A DNA stretch of 64,000 nucleotides from Phycisphaerales bacterium (GCA_020639095.1 JACKHH010000004.1:105573-169572), one strand, 5' to 3'. Positions 51,829-61,055 are shown, counted from the stretch's first letter. Numbers and translations are program-made. The notes: generated by a model from the sequence alone, not told the origin.

Positions 51829-52626
51829 TCACACTCGGGCCAGAGCCGCGGCTGCGTGATCGTCGCCGTCCTTATCCGGCACTTGCGGCCGTTCGTAGCG
51901 CGGCGCGACTGTCGTCTTGGCTCGCGCGAAGTCTGAATCCTCGAAGAACTCGACCGTGATCCGGTCCATCTCAAACACCAGCCGGTCGATCTTCGACGAC
52001 AACCAGTGGTAGCAAACCAGCGCCGGGATCGCGAGGAGCAGGCCCGCTGCCGTCGTGATCAACGCTTCATAGATTCCCTTGGCGAGCAATTCCGTTTTCC
52101 CCAGCGCGTCGCCCGCGAGCGCCACCGTTTGAAACGCTTTGATCATGCCGAAGATCGTACCGAGCAAGCCCATGACCGGCGCGATGGCTGCGACCACCGC
52201 GAGCAATCGCAGGTACTTGCGGAGCGTGAAGACTTCGCGCGCACCGGCTTCCTCGATCGCCTTCTCGCGGCGATCCGGGGTGTCGTTTGCGCGCTTGAGA
52301 CCGGCTTGGAAGATTGTCGCGATCGGTGAGGGGTTCGCGGTGCAGTAGCTCAGCGCATCGGCTGGCCCGCCGGAGAACGCGGTGCGGACGCCTTCGAGAA
52401 ATCCCGGGGGAACCACGCGCACACGACGTAGCGTGAGCGAACGTTCAACGATTACGGTGAGCGCTGCGAGCGAGCACACCGCAATGGGTATGATCATCGG
52501 CCCGCCCTTGACCAGGAAATCCCAAACCGATTGCACCTGAACAGCGCGGGCGCCATCGGCGGGTTCGCCCTGACCCGCGGCGAGCAAGGCTCCGGATATC
52601 CCCACCATCATCAACTTTGCAAACAC
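51829..52626 (-). CDS. ExbB/TolQ/MotA-family proton channel protein
   Basis: A 265-residue protein with an N-terminal hydrophobic leader, a first membrane helix (~42-62), a cytoplasmic loop, and two helices (~142-168 and ~185-205) with the family motif IAPVMGLLGTIFGMIKAF. The pore-lining Thr/Gly pattern of ExbB/TolQ is visible. It forms the pentameric stator that uses proton flow to move the TonB/TolA-like partner. Part of the TPR - exbB - exbD - propeller operon. The C-terminal ~35 residues are charged and Ala-rich. Confidence 0.92.
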   Translation of the reverse strand: MFAKLMMVGISGALLAAGQGEPADGARAVQVQSVWDFLVKGGPMIIPIAVCSLAALTVIVERSLTLRRVRVVPPGFLEGVRTAFSGGPADALSYCTANPSPIATIFQAGLKRANDTPDRREKAIEEAGAREVFTLRKYLRLLAVVAAIAPVMGLLGTIFGMIKAFQTVALAGDALGKTELLAKGIYEALITTAAGLLLAIPALVCYHWLSSKIDRLVFEMDRITVEFFEDSDFARAKTTVAPRYERPQVPDKDGDDHAAAALARV

Positions 52627-52667
52627 AGTTGCCTCCTCCCGGCGTTTATCTTCGAATTTCCAGCGTG

Positions 52668-52780
52668 GGGTGGCACTGACAAGCTTGGCTTGTCAGTGGG
52701 TCAATCTGACGTGAGCCTTGCTTTGATGTTCACGTCAAGTATTGATTACCACGGACAAGCAGAGCTTGTCCGTGCCACCC
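52668..52780. repeat. Hairpin-ended GGGTGG...CCACCC element, copy D
   Basis: Begins GGGTGGCACTGACAAGC with loop TTG and GCTTGTCAGTG, ends CACGGACAAGC-AGA-GCTTGTCCGTG then CCACCC. 113 bp, in the TPR-exbB gap. Confidence 0.85.
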
Positions 52781-52799
52781 TTTGGATGTTTCCTCTTAC

Positions 52800-55700
52800 T
52801 TAATGTCCTGGCACGGCGCTGGCCGTCAATTTGGGCAGGCGTTCCTCCGCCGGTTTCGCCCATTGGGAATCCTGGTAGCGTTCGAGCACGGCTTCGAATT
52901 GCTTGCGGGCATCGACACGCCGGCCCATCTGCTCGAAACAACGACCGGCTTCATATAGGGCAGCCGCACTCCACTCGGGATAGTCGTAAAGAATGTCCAC
53001 CTTGAGCAGTTCACGGACAGCTTCCTCGTGTTCCCCCTGCGCGAAGAGACACTCGCCGATCTGGAACTGCGCCCGAGCCGCGGTCGCCCCCTGATGACGT
53101 GCGACCACCTCGCGATACGCTACCATTGCGTCGGCATAACGCTCCTGATGCTCGCGCGCCCACGCGATACCGAACTGCGCCTGATACCACGCGGGATCGT
53201 CGGCGTAGCGCTTCAGATAGTCGGTTAGCACCTGCTCACTGCGCAGCCAGCGCTGCTGAGCCGCGAGGGCTTCGCCAAGTCGCAACATCGCGGGCGCACA
53301 AAGGGCATCATCACCGCACGCCTCAACCACCGGTTCGAGCAATGCCTGAGCTTCACTGTAGCGCCCGCGCTGGGCCGCCGCTTCACCGCAATACACGCGC
53401 GCGGCATCGCGATAACTGCTCTCGGGATAGTCCGTAAGCAGCGAATTGAACGCGTTCTGCGCGTCTTCCCAATGTTCGCCCTGAAGCGCACAGAGTCCCA
53501 CGCGATACAACGCACGCTCGCGAACAGACGACGGTAAGTCAGAGGTCGCCGCGTTCGCAGTCAATCGCTGAAGTCGGTCGGCTGCGGCGTCGCATCCGTC
53601 GCGATCGATCGCAATCTCAGCCACCGCCAATTCCGCGTGCGCTCGCGTGTCGCCGGCGACGTCGGGCATGGCCAACAGCGTCGCGTACGCCTCATCGGCT
53701 CCCCTTACGTCACCGGTCGTGCGCAGCGCCCAAGCGCGTTCCTGCGTGACGACTGATCGCGTCGCACTGTCCAATTTCCCCCAATCGGATTGATTGATTT
53801 GGTCGTAGGCCGCGAGTGCATCGGCTGCTTGGTCCTGACGCGCGAGGGCTGCAACCGTCCAAGCCTGCGCCGCGACCGCCCGCGTGCTATCCGGGTACGC
53901 TTCTCGCAGCTTCGCGAAGTCCGCAACCGCCTCCGCGTACTCACCCAGCGCCATGCGACAACGCGCGCGTTGATACAGGGCCTCCGCCGACCGACCGCTC
54001 GTACCTTCGCTCTCCAGCATTTCGGTGAGCAGCTTGACCGCTTGGGCGTATTCACCCGCCTGCATCGCGAGCACCGCGCGTTGATACGTCGCGAGCGACG
54101 CGAGCTCACCGCCATCACCCGATCTGGCAACTTCCGCGAACGCCTGCTGAGCGGCATCGCTGTCGCCGAGTTCCGCGAGCAGTTCACCGCGTTCCACCTG
54201 TGCCCTGCCGCGATGCGGACTGTTCGGCCGGTTCGCCAGCAGCGCTTCGAAATCCGCAAGTGCGTCACGCTGCCGAGCGAGTTTGCGTAGCGCGAGCCCA
54301 CGTTTGAGCAGCGCATCGTCACCCGCATCCGTCACCGCGTTCTGCGACAGGTAAACACTCAACCAGCGTTCCGCGTTCTCCCAATCACTGCGCTGGAATG
54401 CAATGTCCCCCAGGGCCAGCGCCGCCGGTGCGTACTTCTCCGCGAGCGCATCCCCCTGCGGAAGTCGCCCAAACCACTGTTCCGCGTCGTCGTATCGCGC
54501 CAGCCGATACGCCGCCAAACCGGCGCGATAGGCTGCATCCGTCGCGCGCGGGTCTTCGGCGAATCGCTTGACGAATACTGCGAAATTCGCGATCACATCC
54601 GCCCAGTTCTCAGCCCCGTAGGCGCATTGGCCCGCGAGCAGTTGAACATCGGCGGCACTCGGATCGTCAGGATACGCCTTAAGAAAGTCAGCCGATCTGT
54701 CGCTGCACGCGTTCATATCGCCCGCGCGCTGAGCAGCCACGGCCTGCAAATGCAGCGCTCCCGCCGCCAACACATGCTTGGCGAAGCGCGTACGGAATTC
54801 GTCGAGCACGTTGGTTGCTTCGGCGGAGCGCTCGCACGCGATCAGCGCAACGGCTCGGTCGTACTCCGCCTCCGCCGCCATCGCGCAGTCCGGATGCTCC
54901 GCGTGAAGTCGCGTAAGCAGTTCGGCTGCTTTCGTTGCGTCTCCGGCGCGTAGCGCGCACTTCGCGATCCAATAGCCGAGGTCGCCCGCATCGACTGCGT
55001 CGCTTGTTTGTACCAGTACAAATGCGGCTCGTGCATCGGCGTACTCGCCCGCATCAAATTGCAGACGCCCCTTCAAGTACTGCGCACGTGCCGCGAGCTT
55101 TTCATCCGTATCCCCCCGCAACATCGCGTCAACCGCCACTTCCGCCGCCTTCGACTTACCCGAGCGGTAGAGCGCGTCGGCGGACGCAAGCTGCGCCTCG
55201 GCGTGCAGCGATGCGTCTTTGCTTTCAAGAACGCCGGCGAACCATTTCACGGCGTCTTCGTATGCACCGCGACGGGCGGCGCATTGCCCCACGATCAGAC
55301 GCGCCTGCCCTGCCATTGCGGCATCGAGATCGTTCTCCAGCAATGCGGTAAGGTGCGTCTCGGCTCCCGTGTAATCACCGGTGTTCAACTCGCAAAGCGC
55401 TTGTATGAACTGCACACGTTGTCGCACAGCGCCCGCGTCCAGTTGACGCAATACGCGCGGAGCGCGCTTGAGAATCGCGTCGTAGTCGCCTGCACGATAG
55501 AGCGCATCGATCGCACCAGCCGATGCTGTGGCTGCGAGTTCATGCTTACCAGACCGCTGCGCGACCGTATCGAAGGCTGCGACCGCATCCGCGTTGCGAC
55601 CGAGGGCGGCGAGGCTGCGACCGAGCATGACGCCGACCTCGGCAGCGAACTCGAAATTCGTCGCCTCGCTGAGCGGCGCGAGCACGTCAATCGCATCCGC

Positions 55701-56000
55701 GTATTTTCCCAAGCGAAACAGGCACACACCGAGCCCATACTCAGCCGACTGTTGCGTGGCGGCATCGGGACGGGCCGCAAGCACGCCGCGATACTCCGCT
55801 TCCGCCAGGTCGTACATGCCGCGTTGAAGCAGTCCGTTGGCGGCGTCGAGTTGCCGCACGGTCTGAGCTGTTTTGCTCTCCGTGGTACGGATCTCGGAGG
55901 CGCCGGGCTTCGTGGCAGCATGCGCTGTCGCGGCTGGCAACGCGAGCGTCGCCACAGCGAACGCGGCGATCAGTACTTGCTTTGCGGACCTGGTACACAT
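52800..56000 (-). CDS. Exported TPR-repeat protein (YbgF/CpoB-like role)
   Basis: A 1066-residue protein with a signal peptide (MCTRSAKQVLIAAFAVATLA, cleavage near AHA) and about twenty or more tetratricopeptide-like helix pairs over the entire length (for example EAEYRGVLAARPDAATQQSA and LGVCLFRLGKYADAIDVLAP). No other domain is seen. TPR arrays are protein-binding scaffolds; an exported one in an ExbB/ExbD operon is comparable to CpoB/YbgF next to tol-pal, though far larger. First gene of the operon (173-base, repeat-containing gap to exbB). Confidence 0.85.
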   Translation of the reverse strand: MCTRSAKQVLIAAFAVATLALPAATAHAATKPGASEIRTTESKTAQTVRQLDAANGLLQRGMYDLAEAEYRGVLAARPDAATQQSAEYGLGVCLFRLGKYADAIDVLAPLSEATNFEFAAEVGVMLGRSLAALGRNADAVAAFDTVAQRSGKHELAATASAGAIDALYRAGDYDAILKRAPRVLRQLDAGAVRQRVQFIQALCELNTGDYTGAETHLTALLENDLDAAMAGQARLIVGQCAARRGAYEDAVKWFAGVLESKDASLHAEAQLASADALYRSGKSKAAEVAVDAMLRGDTDEKLAARAQYLKGRLQFDAGEYADARAAFVLVQTSDAVDAGDLGYWIAKCALRAGDATKAAELLTRLHAEHPDCAMAAEAEYDRAVALIACERSAEATNVLDEFRTRFAKHVLAAGALHLQAVAAQRAGDMNACSDRSADFLKAYPDDPSAADVQLLAGQCAYGAENWADVIANFAVFVKRFAEDPRATDAAYRAGLAAYRLARYDDAEQWFGRLPQGDALAEKYAPAALALGDIAFQRSDWENAERWLSVYLSQNAVTDAGDDALLKRGLALRKLARQRDALADFEALLANRPNSPHRGRAQVERGELLAELGDSDAAQQAFAEVARSGDGGELASLATYQRAVLAMQAGEYAQAVKLLTEMLESEGTSGRSAEALYQRARCRMALGEYAEAVADFAKLREAYPDSTRAVAAQAWTVAALARQDQAADALAAYDQINQSDWGKLDSATRSVVTQERAWALRTTGDVRGADEAYATLLAMPDVAGDTRAHAELAVAEIAIDRDGCDAAADRLQRLTANAATSDLPSSVRERALYRVGLCALQGEHWEDAQNAFNSLLTDYPESSYRDAARVYCGEAAAQRGRYSEAQALLEPVVEACGDDALCAPAMLRLGEALAAQQRWLRSEQVLTDYLKRYADDPAWYQAQFGIAWAREHQERYADAMVAYREVVARHQGATAARAQFQIGECLFAQGEHEEAVRELLKVDILYDYPEWSAAALYEAGRCFEQMGRRVDARKQFEAVLERYQDSQWAKPAEERLPKLTASAVPGH

Positions 56001-56048
56001 GGTTGGTTACTTTCAGCGTTAGTGAACTTGATGCCGATCTGTTTACTC

Positions 56049-56079
56049 CACTGACAAGCGGAGCTTGTCAGTGCCACCC
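56049..56079. repeat. Solo right hairpin of the GGGTGG...CCACCC family (copy E)
   Basis: CACTGACAAGC-GGA-GCTTGTCAGTG then CCACCC, 50 bases before the TPR start. No left hairpin is found, so it is a half element. Confidence 0.75.
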
Positions 56080-56264
56080 GGCCGCGCGCACCTTGGGCGG
56101 ATCGCACCGGTTTCGACTTGCCAATCACTTGATCAGCCGATCTGACCGGCGCACGAAGAACTACGCGCGGCACGGTTGTGAAATATCAATAACCGCCCGA
56201 ACGGGCAGGCGCCGACGCGGTGCGCACCTGCACCGACGGCCCGCCGGGCGGGGAACCGGATCAA

Positions 56265-59252
56265 TTAGGAGGCGTGATTCTCGAAGTACGCGTCTTCAGA
56301 GCCATCAACATCATCATCAACATCCGCATCGACGTCGTCATCAACGTCGATGTCAACTTCGACATCAAACGCCGACTCGATTTCCTCGGCGCGCTCTTCC
56401 AGCACCTCCGCCTGCGATTCGAGCGCTTCGATCTGATGCTCAACAAACTCCATGTGCGCGTCGCGCATATCGGCTTCGGAACTGGCCACCGCAAGCGCGT
56501 GCTCGAGGTCCGTCACCACGGCTTGGGCGTCAACGTACTCCGTCGTAAACCTTTCCAGTTCCTCCGGGTTGCCGGTGTCTGCACCGGCACGCTCGCGAAG
56601 CTGATCGGCTTTCTCGCGCACCTGGTCGGCCTTCTCGCGCATGCGGTCCGCTTCTTCGCGGAGGCGTTGGGCTTCGCGCTCCAAGTCTTCGCGTTGACGC
56701 AGCAACTGATGCGCCTGCTCGCGAACGTTGCGAAGCTCGTTGTGCAGCGTGGACTTCTGAGCCTCCAACGCAGCGCGAACTTTCTCCGATGCACCGCGCG
56801 CCGCCAGTTCACGTGCGCGAGCGAGCGTCTCGCCGCTCACTCTCGCCTGCCCCATGGCGCGGGGGAAATCTTCCGGCGCCGTCCACACCGCACGATTGCC
56901 GAAGAACCCGTGACGTTCCGTGCGGGCGGCATCGATCGGCTCGCCGTTGATCAGCTTGAGAAAATCGCTAACCGCCTGCTGCTCGCCGGGGCTGCCGTCG
57001 ACACCGATTTCGTCATCACCCGGGCTTACGCGAATCGGCACGTCGTTGCGAATCATCAGCCTGGCGAATGCGTCGAGCTTTCCCCCCGAGAGCTTGTACG
57101 TTTCATGCGCTTCGTCGCCGATCGCCGCAACAAAACGACCAAACACCGCGTGCTGCTCCGCCGTTCCGTGAACCGTGATCCCATCCTTCCCCGCAGAGAT
57201 CAGCACGGGCACATCCTCGCGCGACATCAACTCGATGAGCGCCTTGAGCTTGCCTTCTGAGAGTTTGTATTCCTTCGCATACGTGGCGTCATTGCCGAAG
57301 CCCGCGATGCCTTTCGGCACCGACGGTACAGTGCTCGCCCTGGGAGCGCGTGGCGCCCGCGGAGCACGGGGAGCGCGCGGCGCCTTCGGAGCAGCCGGTG
57401 CTACAGGGGCAGCCGGCGACACAGTCCCAGTCACGTGGCCACCCACGCCCGCGTGATTGTGTTCCATCATGTCCATCAGGTGCGACATCTGCCGCTCAAG
57501 ACGATCGAGGCGATCCTCAAGAGCGTCATCGCTGTAACCATCATCGTCGTCGCCGGGTGACGAAACCAGATAGACCGTTGCGGGTGGCTCCGGGGCGCTT
57601 GCGACGACAAACGGCTCCGGCGATGTCGCCGACACGGCATAGACACCACCACCGGCTTCCACGTACGACTTCGCTTCAACAGCGGCTGGTTCTTTCGGGT
57701 CGCACGATTTCGCGGGCGTCGCCATCCAACCTGAAAGTACGATGGCGGCAGCCAATACCAAGCCCATGGGCGACAAACCCGGGGCATCTTTACGCGTCAT
57801 GATCATGGTCAATCTCCTGGCAAAGGATTTCGTCTTGCGTGTTCCCGCGCCGATCCCAACTGCCGGCGCTGCGTGTGCTTCTGATGAGACATACTGCCTT
57901 GCGGTGAGCAACGCGGACGCATAGGCCTTGCGTTTGCGCGGGTTCAACCACGTCACCCACGCATCGCAACACACTTCCGCCTCCGCGTTCATCCGCGACC
58001 GCACCCACCACACCACCGGGTGCCACCAATACACACAGCCAATCACCACATCGAGCCAACGCACCCAGTGGTCCCTGCGCCGCAGGTGCGCCAACTCATG
58101 TGTCACAACAGCACGACGACCATCGTCATCCAGTTCCGCCCACAACTCCGCGGGCAAGACGAGTCGTTTACGCCAACCACACCAAATCATGGGCGACAAC
58201 TTGCGATGCGCGATGACGCACGGCGGCGCTTTCCGCAGACGCAGCCCCCGCGCCACGTTCGCCACCAGGCATTCAACGTCGCGCGGAGCTGCCTCCGCAG
58301 CCGCTAGTTGTCGAGAAAGGCGAAGTGCGAGCACGCACTGCGCGAGTGCGTACAGCAGCGCGCCGGTGAGCCAGAGTGATAGCGGAATCGGCGACACCGA
58401 CCCCAGCGCGTCGCGGGCAGCCGCCAGTTGTCCGATCCAGTTCCGCCAGGTGCGCACCATCGGAACGGCACGTTTGAGAATTGAGGTTTCGCTTTGATCC
58501 GCGGTTTGTGGCTGGGGCTCCGGTGCAGCGCTTGGGATTTCCTGTTCCGTCAGATCAGAGATGGTGGGAGTGGGCACGCCTGCCGGCGTGGCTGCGATGG
58601 TGCGATCTTCAAGCAGTTCGGTCGCTTCATACTTGTCACAGGCATCGGATAGACTTGCACCGTCATTGTGTACGCCCGCAAGTGAGAGTATTGCGTTGAC
58701 GGCTTTTCCGACGACAGCGGACACTTCGCGCGCGCGCGCCGCGACGGCATCGATTTCGGGTTTCCCATCCGACGGCAATTCGACATCGGGTTTGCTGGAA
58801 AGCGGCTGGTCAACGATTCCTGTCAGATAGTCTTCGTGTACTGATTCGTATGACCACTGAGCCGGTTCGATCGAAAGCGGCGCATCTGCTAACGCGATAT
58901 CCTCAAGGATTGCGGTCGGCAACGTCGCGGGCCCAATCGCATCCACACCGTCCGCGAACTGCTCTTCGGGCTGCGCCGGGTCCGCCAAGCGACCATCCGC
59001 ATCGATCACATTGACCGCATCGACCGGTTCATTCAGACGTTGTTCATGCGTCGGCTCGCTTTGTGACACGGGTGGCGCAGGCAGGAACGGAAGAATGACG
59101 AGCCCGAGTAGCACGGCGAGCCACAACGCGTGCCGCGTGCCCGGCCTGCGTTTCACGCGGCAGCACACAAGCGCGACGAGCAACGCCAGCGGCACAATCG
59201 CCACCGAACTTCGCCACATGCCATCCAGCAATGTCTCAGCCCAGGACATCAC
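56265..59252 (-). CDS. M56 (BlaR1/MecR1-type) membrane metallopeptidase with novel C-terminal sensor
   Basis: A 995-residue protein. Membrane helices at ~12-30, ~38-58 and ~285-310, then the M56 zinc site His385-Glu386-Leu-Ala-His389 with Glu426 in NAEAEVCCDAW, and a fourth helix (~497-517). Long variable inserts separate the helices. In place of the BlaR1 penicillin-binding sensor it has an (Ala-Pro-Arg) repeat, two ~45-residue repeats (YKLSEGKLKALIELMSREDV and YKLSGGKLDAFARLMIRNDV; about residues 650-770), a long heptad coiled coil (~800-965) and an Asp/Val-rich tail. It probably cleaves the BlaI-type repressor encoded upstream in response to an envelope signal other than a beta-lactam. Confidence 0.88.
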   Translation of the reverse strand: MMSWAETLLDGMWRSSVAIVPLALLVALVCCRVKRRPGTRHALWLAVLLGLVILPFLPAPPVSQSEPTHEQRLNEPVDAVNVIDADGRLADPAQPEEQFADGVDAIGPATLPTAILEDIALADAPLSIEPAQWSYESVHEDYLTGIVDQPLSSKPDVELPSDGKPEIDAVAARAREVSAVVGKAVNAILSLAGVHNDGASLSDACDKYEATELLEDRTIAATPAGVPTPTISDLTEQEIPSAAPEPQPQTADQSETSILKRAVPMVRTWRNWIGQLAAARDALGSVSPIPLSLWLTGALLYALAQCVLALRLSRQLAAAEAAPRDVECLVANVARGLRLRKAPPCVIAHRKLSPMIWCGWRKRLVLPAELWAELDDDGRRAVVTHELAHLRRRDHWVRWLDVVIGCVYWWHPVVWWVRSRMNAEAEVCCDAWVTWLNPRKRKAYASALLTARQYVSSEAHAAPAVGIGAGTRKTKSFARRLTMIMTRKDAPGLSPMGLVLAAAIVLSGWMATPAKSCDPKEPAAVEAKSYVEAGGGVYAVSATSPEPFVVASAPEPPATVYLVSSPGDDDDGYSDDALEDRLDRLERQMSHLMDMMEHNHAGVGGHVTGTVSPAAPVAPAAPKAPRAPRAPRAPRAPRASTVPSVPKGIAGFGNDATYAKEYKLSEGKLKALIELMSREDVPVLISAGKDGITVHGTAEQHAVFGRFVAAIGDEAHETYKLSGGKLDAFARLMIRNDVPIRVSPGDDEIGVDGSPGEQQAVSDFLKLINGEPIDAARTERHGFFGNRAVWTAPEDFPRAMGQARVSGETLARARELAARGASEKVRAALEAQKSTLHNELRNVREQAHQLLRQREDLEREAQRLREEADRMREKADQVREKADQLRERAGADTGNPEELERFTTEYVDAQAVVTDLEHALAVASSEADMRDAHMEFVEHQIEALESQAEVLEERAEEIESAFDVEVDIDVDDDVDADVDDDVDGSEDAYFENHAS

Positions 59253-59380
59253 AAGTCATCCGAAGGGGTGGAAAGTCAAAGGTCCAAGGTCTTGAACCGA
59301 ATATCAAAAATCAAAGATCGCGCGACGCCAGAAACCCGTCATCCAGCATTCTTCATTCTTCATTCTTCATTCGTAACTCA

Positions 59381-59767
59381 TCACTCATCCGCATCCAGCG
59401 TTTCAATCAGCTTGTGCAGTTCCGCGAGTTCTTCGCGACTTAGCTTTTGCGTTTTCACCAGGTGGAGCGCGAGCGCACCGGCTGCTCCGTCGTAGAGTTG
59501 GCCGACCAGCGACTTCACCCGTGCGCGGCGTACGCGTTCGCGCGTCAGTTTGGCGCGGAACACGTGCGCGAGGTCGGACTTGTCGCTGGCGACGTAGCCC
59601 TTCTGTTCGAGTCGATTGAGCAGCGTTTGCACCGTCGTGTATGCGACGCCGCGCCGCCGCGCGGGCAGGTGGGCCATCACGTCGCGGACCGTACCCGGCC
59701 CGGAGTCCCACAGCGCGCGCAGCACGTCCAGCTCCGCATCGCCAAGTTCGTATTCGTAGCGCGTCAT
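59381..59767 (-). CDS. BlaI/MecI/CopY-family repressor
   Basis: 128 residues from the ATG at 59767 (open frame continues upstream to 59842 but is not family-like). The winged helix is standard: LGDAELDVLRALWDSGPGTV, MAHLPARRRGVAYTTVQTLL (recognition helix YTTVQTLLNRLEQKG) and a C-terminal dimer helix. It is expected to bind the promoter of this operon and be cleaved after M56 activation. The M56 gene lies 128 bases downstream on the same strand. Confidence 0.92.
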   Translation of the reverse strand: MTRYEYELGDAELDVLRALWDSGPGTVRDVMAHLPARRRGVAYTTVQTLLNRLEQKGYVASDKSDLAHVFRAKLTRERVRRARVKSLVGQLYDGAAGALALHLVKTQKLSREELAELHKLIETLDADE

Positions 59768-59844
59768 TCGATTATTCTCAGGAGGAAAACGAGCCCGGTG
59801 AGGCGACGTTCCAGCCGGGCTGCAAAGCCCCGCGTCGGCCACCT

Positions 59845-59869
59845 CCTACATGCGTCGTAGGTAACCTAC
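59845..59869. promoter_or_regulatory. Probable BlaI operator
   Basis: Half-sites CCTAC-N7-GTAGG-TAA-CCTAC; the right pair GTAGGTAACCTAC is a perfect 5-bp inverted repeat with 3-base centre. The BlaI/MecI family recognises TACA/TGTA-type dyads, and TGTAG occurs next to this site. It lies ~80-100 bases upstream of the repressor start. Confidence 0.5.
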
Positions 59870-60321
59870 TACAGTCGTCGGAGCATTGCCAACAAAATCT
59901 CTGCAACAGCGTGTACGGAATTGTCGAGGAGATGTTGCGACTTATCCGTCAAAGCATGCACAGGGCGCGGTCAGCTATGGTGCCAAAGGAGGTTAGAACG
60001 CCTCAGACCTGCAAATGAACCCGTCCCGAGGCAAACATCCGGGCGCGCGGGCTAATGTCCCCCTCCCCGCGGGGTGTCGATTCCACCGGGATCGCTGCGA
60101 AAACGCGGCTGGCTGTAACGTCCTCGTTTCAACGGCATCGGACGCTTTGGCGGCTGGACTGGACGGGGCATAGAATCGCACGAGCGTCGGCGGCAAACGA
60201 CCGCGGCGAATGCCGTGCGCGACGCGAAACCCCTACGCCACCCCCCGGCTTGTGGACACGACCTGGCGTCAGGTCGCGCCGGAGCACGGTGACGAAGATC
60301 CCTGCGAAAGGAGAACCTCAG
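59870..60321. other. Divergent intergenic region (BlaI / redoxin)
   Basis: About 450 bases with no supported gene. It should include the leftward BlaI promoter and the rightward redoxin promoter. A frame open from 60055 in phase with the redoxin lacks coding features until the ATG at 60322. Confidence 0.35.
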
Positions 60322-60978
60322 ATGAAACGCGCGTTGTCAGTGACTGCGCTGTGCCTTGGCGTGTTTTCATGGGTGCTCTATACCCCGGCACTCGGAGACA
60401 CCGAAGGCATGAAGGACGGCCACAAGATGGAGGCGAAGGCCGAGGTCGGAGAGAAGGCGCCCGACTTCACGCTCACGGACGTTGACGGCAAGGAGCACAA
60501 GCTCAGCCAGTACGCGGGCAAAGTTGTCGTTCTCGAATGGACCAACCACACCTGCCCGTTCGTCGTACGCCATCAGAAAACCAATCACACCATGCAGCAC
60601 ACCTTCGCGAAGTTCGCCGACAAGGACGTCGTATGGCTCGCGGTGGACAGCACCAACAAGGACTTCCAGGGCGGCTACGATATTGACGGCATCAAGAAGT
60701 GGATCGCAAGTGAAGACGTGCAGTTGCCCTACCCCGTGCTTCGCGATGAGGACGGCGCGGTCGGACATCTCTACGGCGCAAAGACCACACCGCACATGTT
60801 CGTGATCGACAAGAAGGGTGTGCTCGTCTATTCGGGTGCGATCGATGACGATCCCGCGGATGACAAGGACAGCGACAACAACTACGTTGCGAGCGCAGTG
60901 ACAGCCGCGCTCAACGGCTCGCCGGTCGAAACCAGCAGCACGAAGCCGTATGGTTGCGGCATCAAGTACGCGAAGTAA
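60322..60978 (+). CDS. Exported redoxin (AhpC/TSA-like, thioredoxin fold)
   Basis: 218 residues from the ATG at 60322, with AAAGGAG 9 bases before. Signal peptide: MKRALSVTALCLGVFSWVLY, cleavage near ALG. A thioredoxin fold follows with the redoxin motif Trp-Thr-Asn-His-Thr-Cys78-Pro-Phe-Val-Val; the second Cys of a CxxC is absent, as in peroxiredoxin-like members. A lone C-terminal Cys212 (PYGCGIKYAK) could be the resolving residue. This pattern is common in planctomycete exported redoxins. A periplasmic peroxide or disulfide-related role is likely. Confidence 0.9.
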   Translation: MKRALSVTALCLGVFSWVLYTPALGDTEGMKDGHKMEAKAEVGEKAPDFTLTDVDGKEHKLSQYAGKVVVLEWTNHTCPFVVRHQKTNHTMQHTFAKFADKDVVWLAVDSTNKDFQGGYDIDGIKKWIASEDVQLPYPVLRDEDGAVGHLYGAKTTPHMFVIDKKGVLVYSGAIDDDPADDKDSDNNYVASAVTAALNGSPVETSSTKPYGCGIKYAK

Positions 60979-61014
60979 CGCGGCACATATCGCGCTTGCC
61001 CAGATTCGCATTAC

Positions 61015-61055
61015 GGTGCGCCCTGGAGGTTTGGAAACTCCGGGGCGCACCTTTT
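61015..61055 (+). terminator. Rho-independent terminator of the redoxin gene
   Basis: GGTGCGCCCTGGAG / CTCCGGGGCGCACC arms (one mismatch), 9-base loop, then TTTT. Confidence 0.9.

Noticed and set aside
57350..57395. Possible CRISPR-like short repeats (APR codons)
   Set aside because: Coding repeat (Ala-Pro-Arg) within the M56 protein, no spacers. No CRISPR array or cas gene seen in the window.
60055..60321. Extension of the redoxin frame upstream
   Set aside because: Arg/Pro/Thr-rich composition without features; ATG at 60322 has a strong ribosome-binding site and signal peptide.
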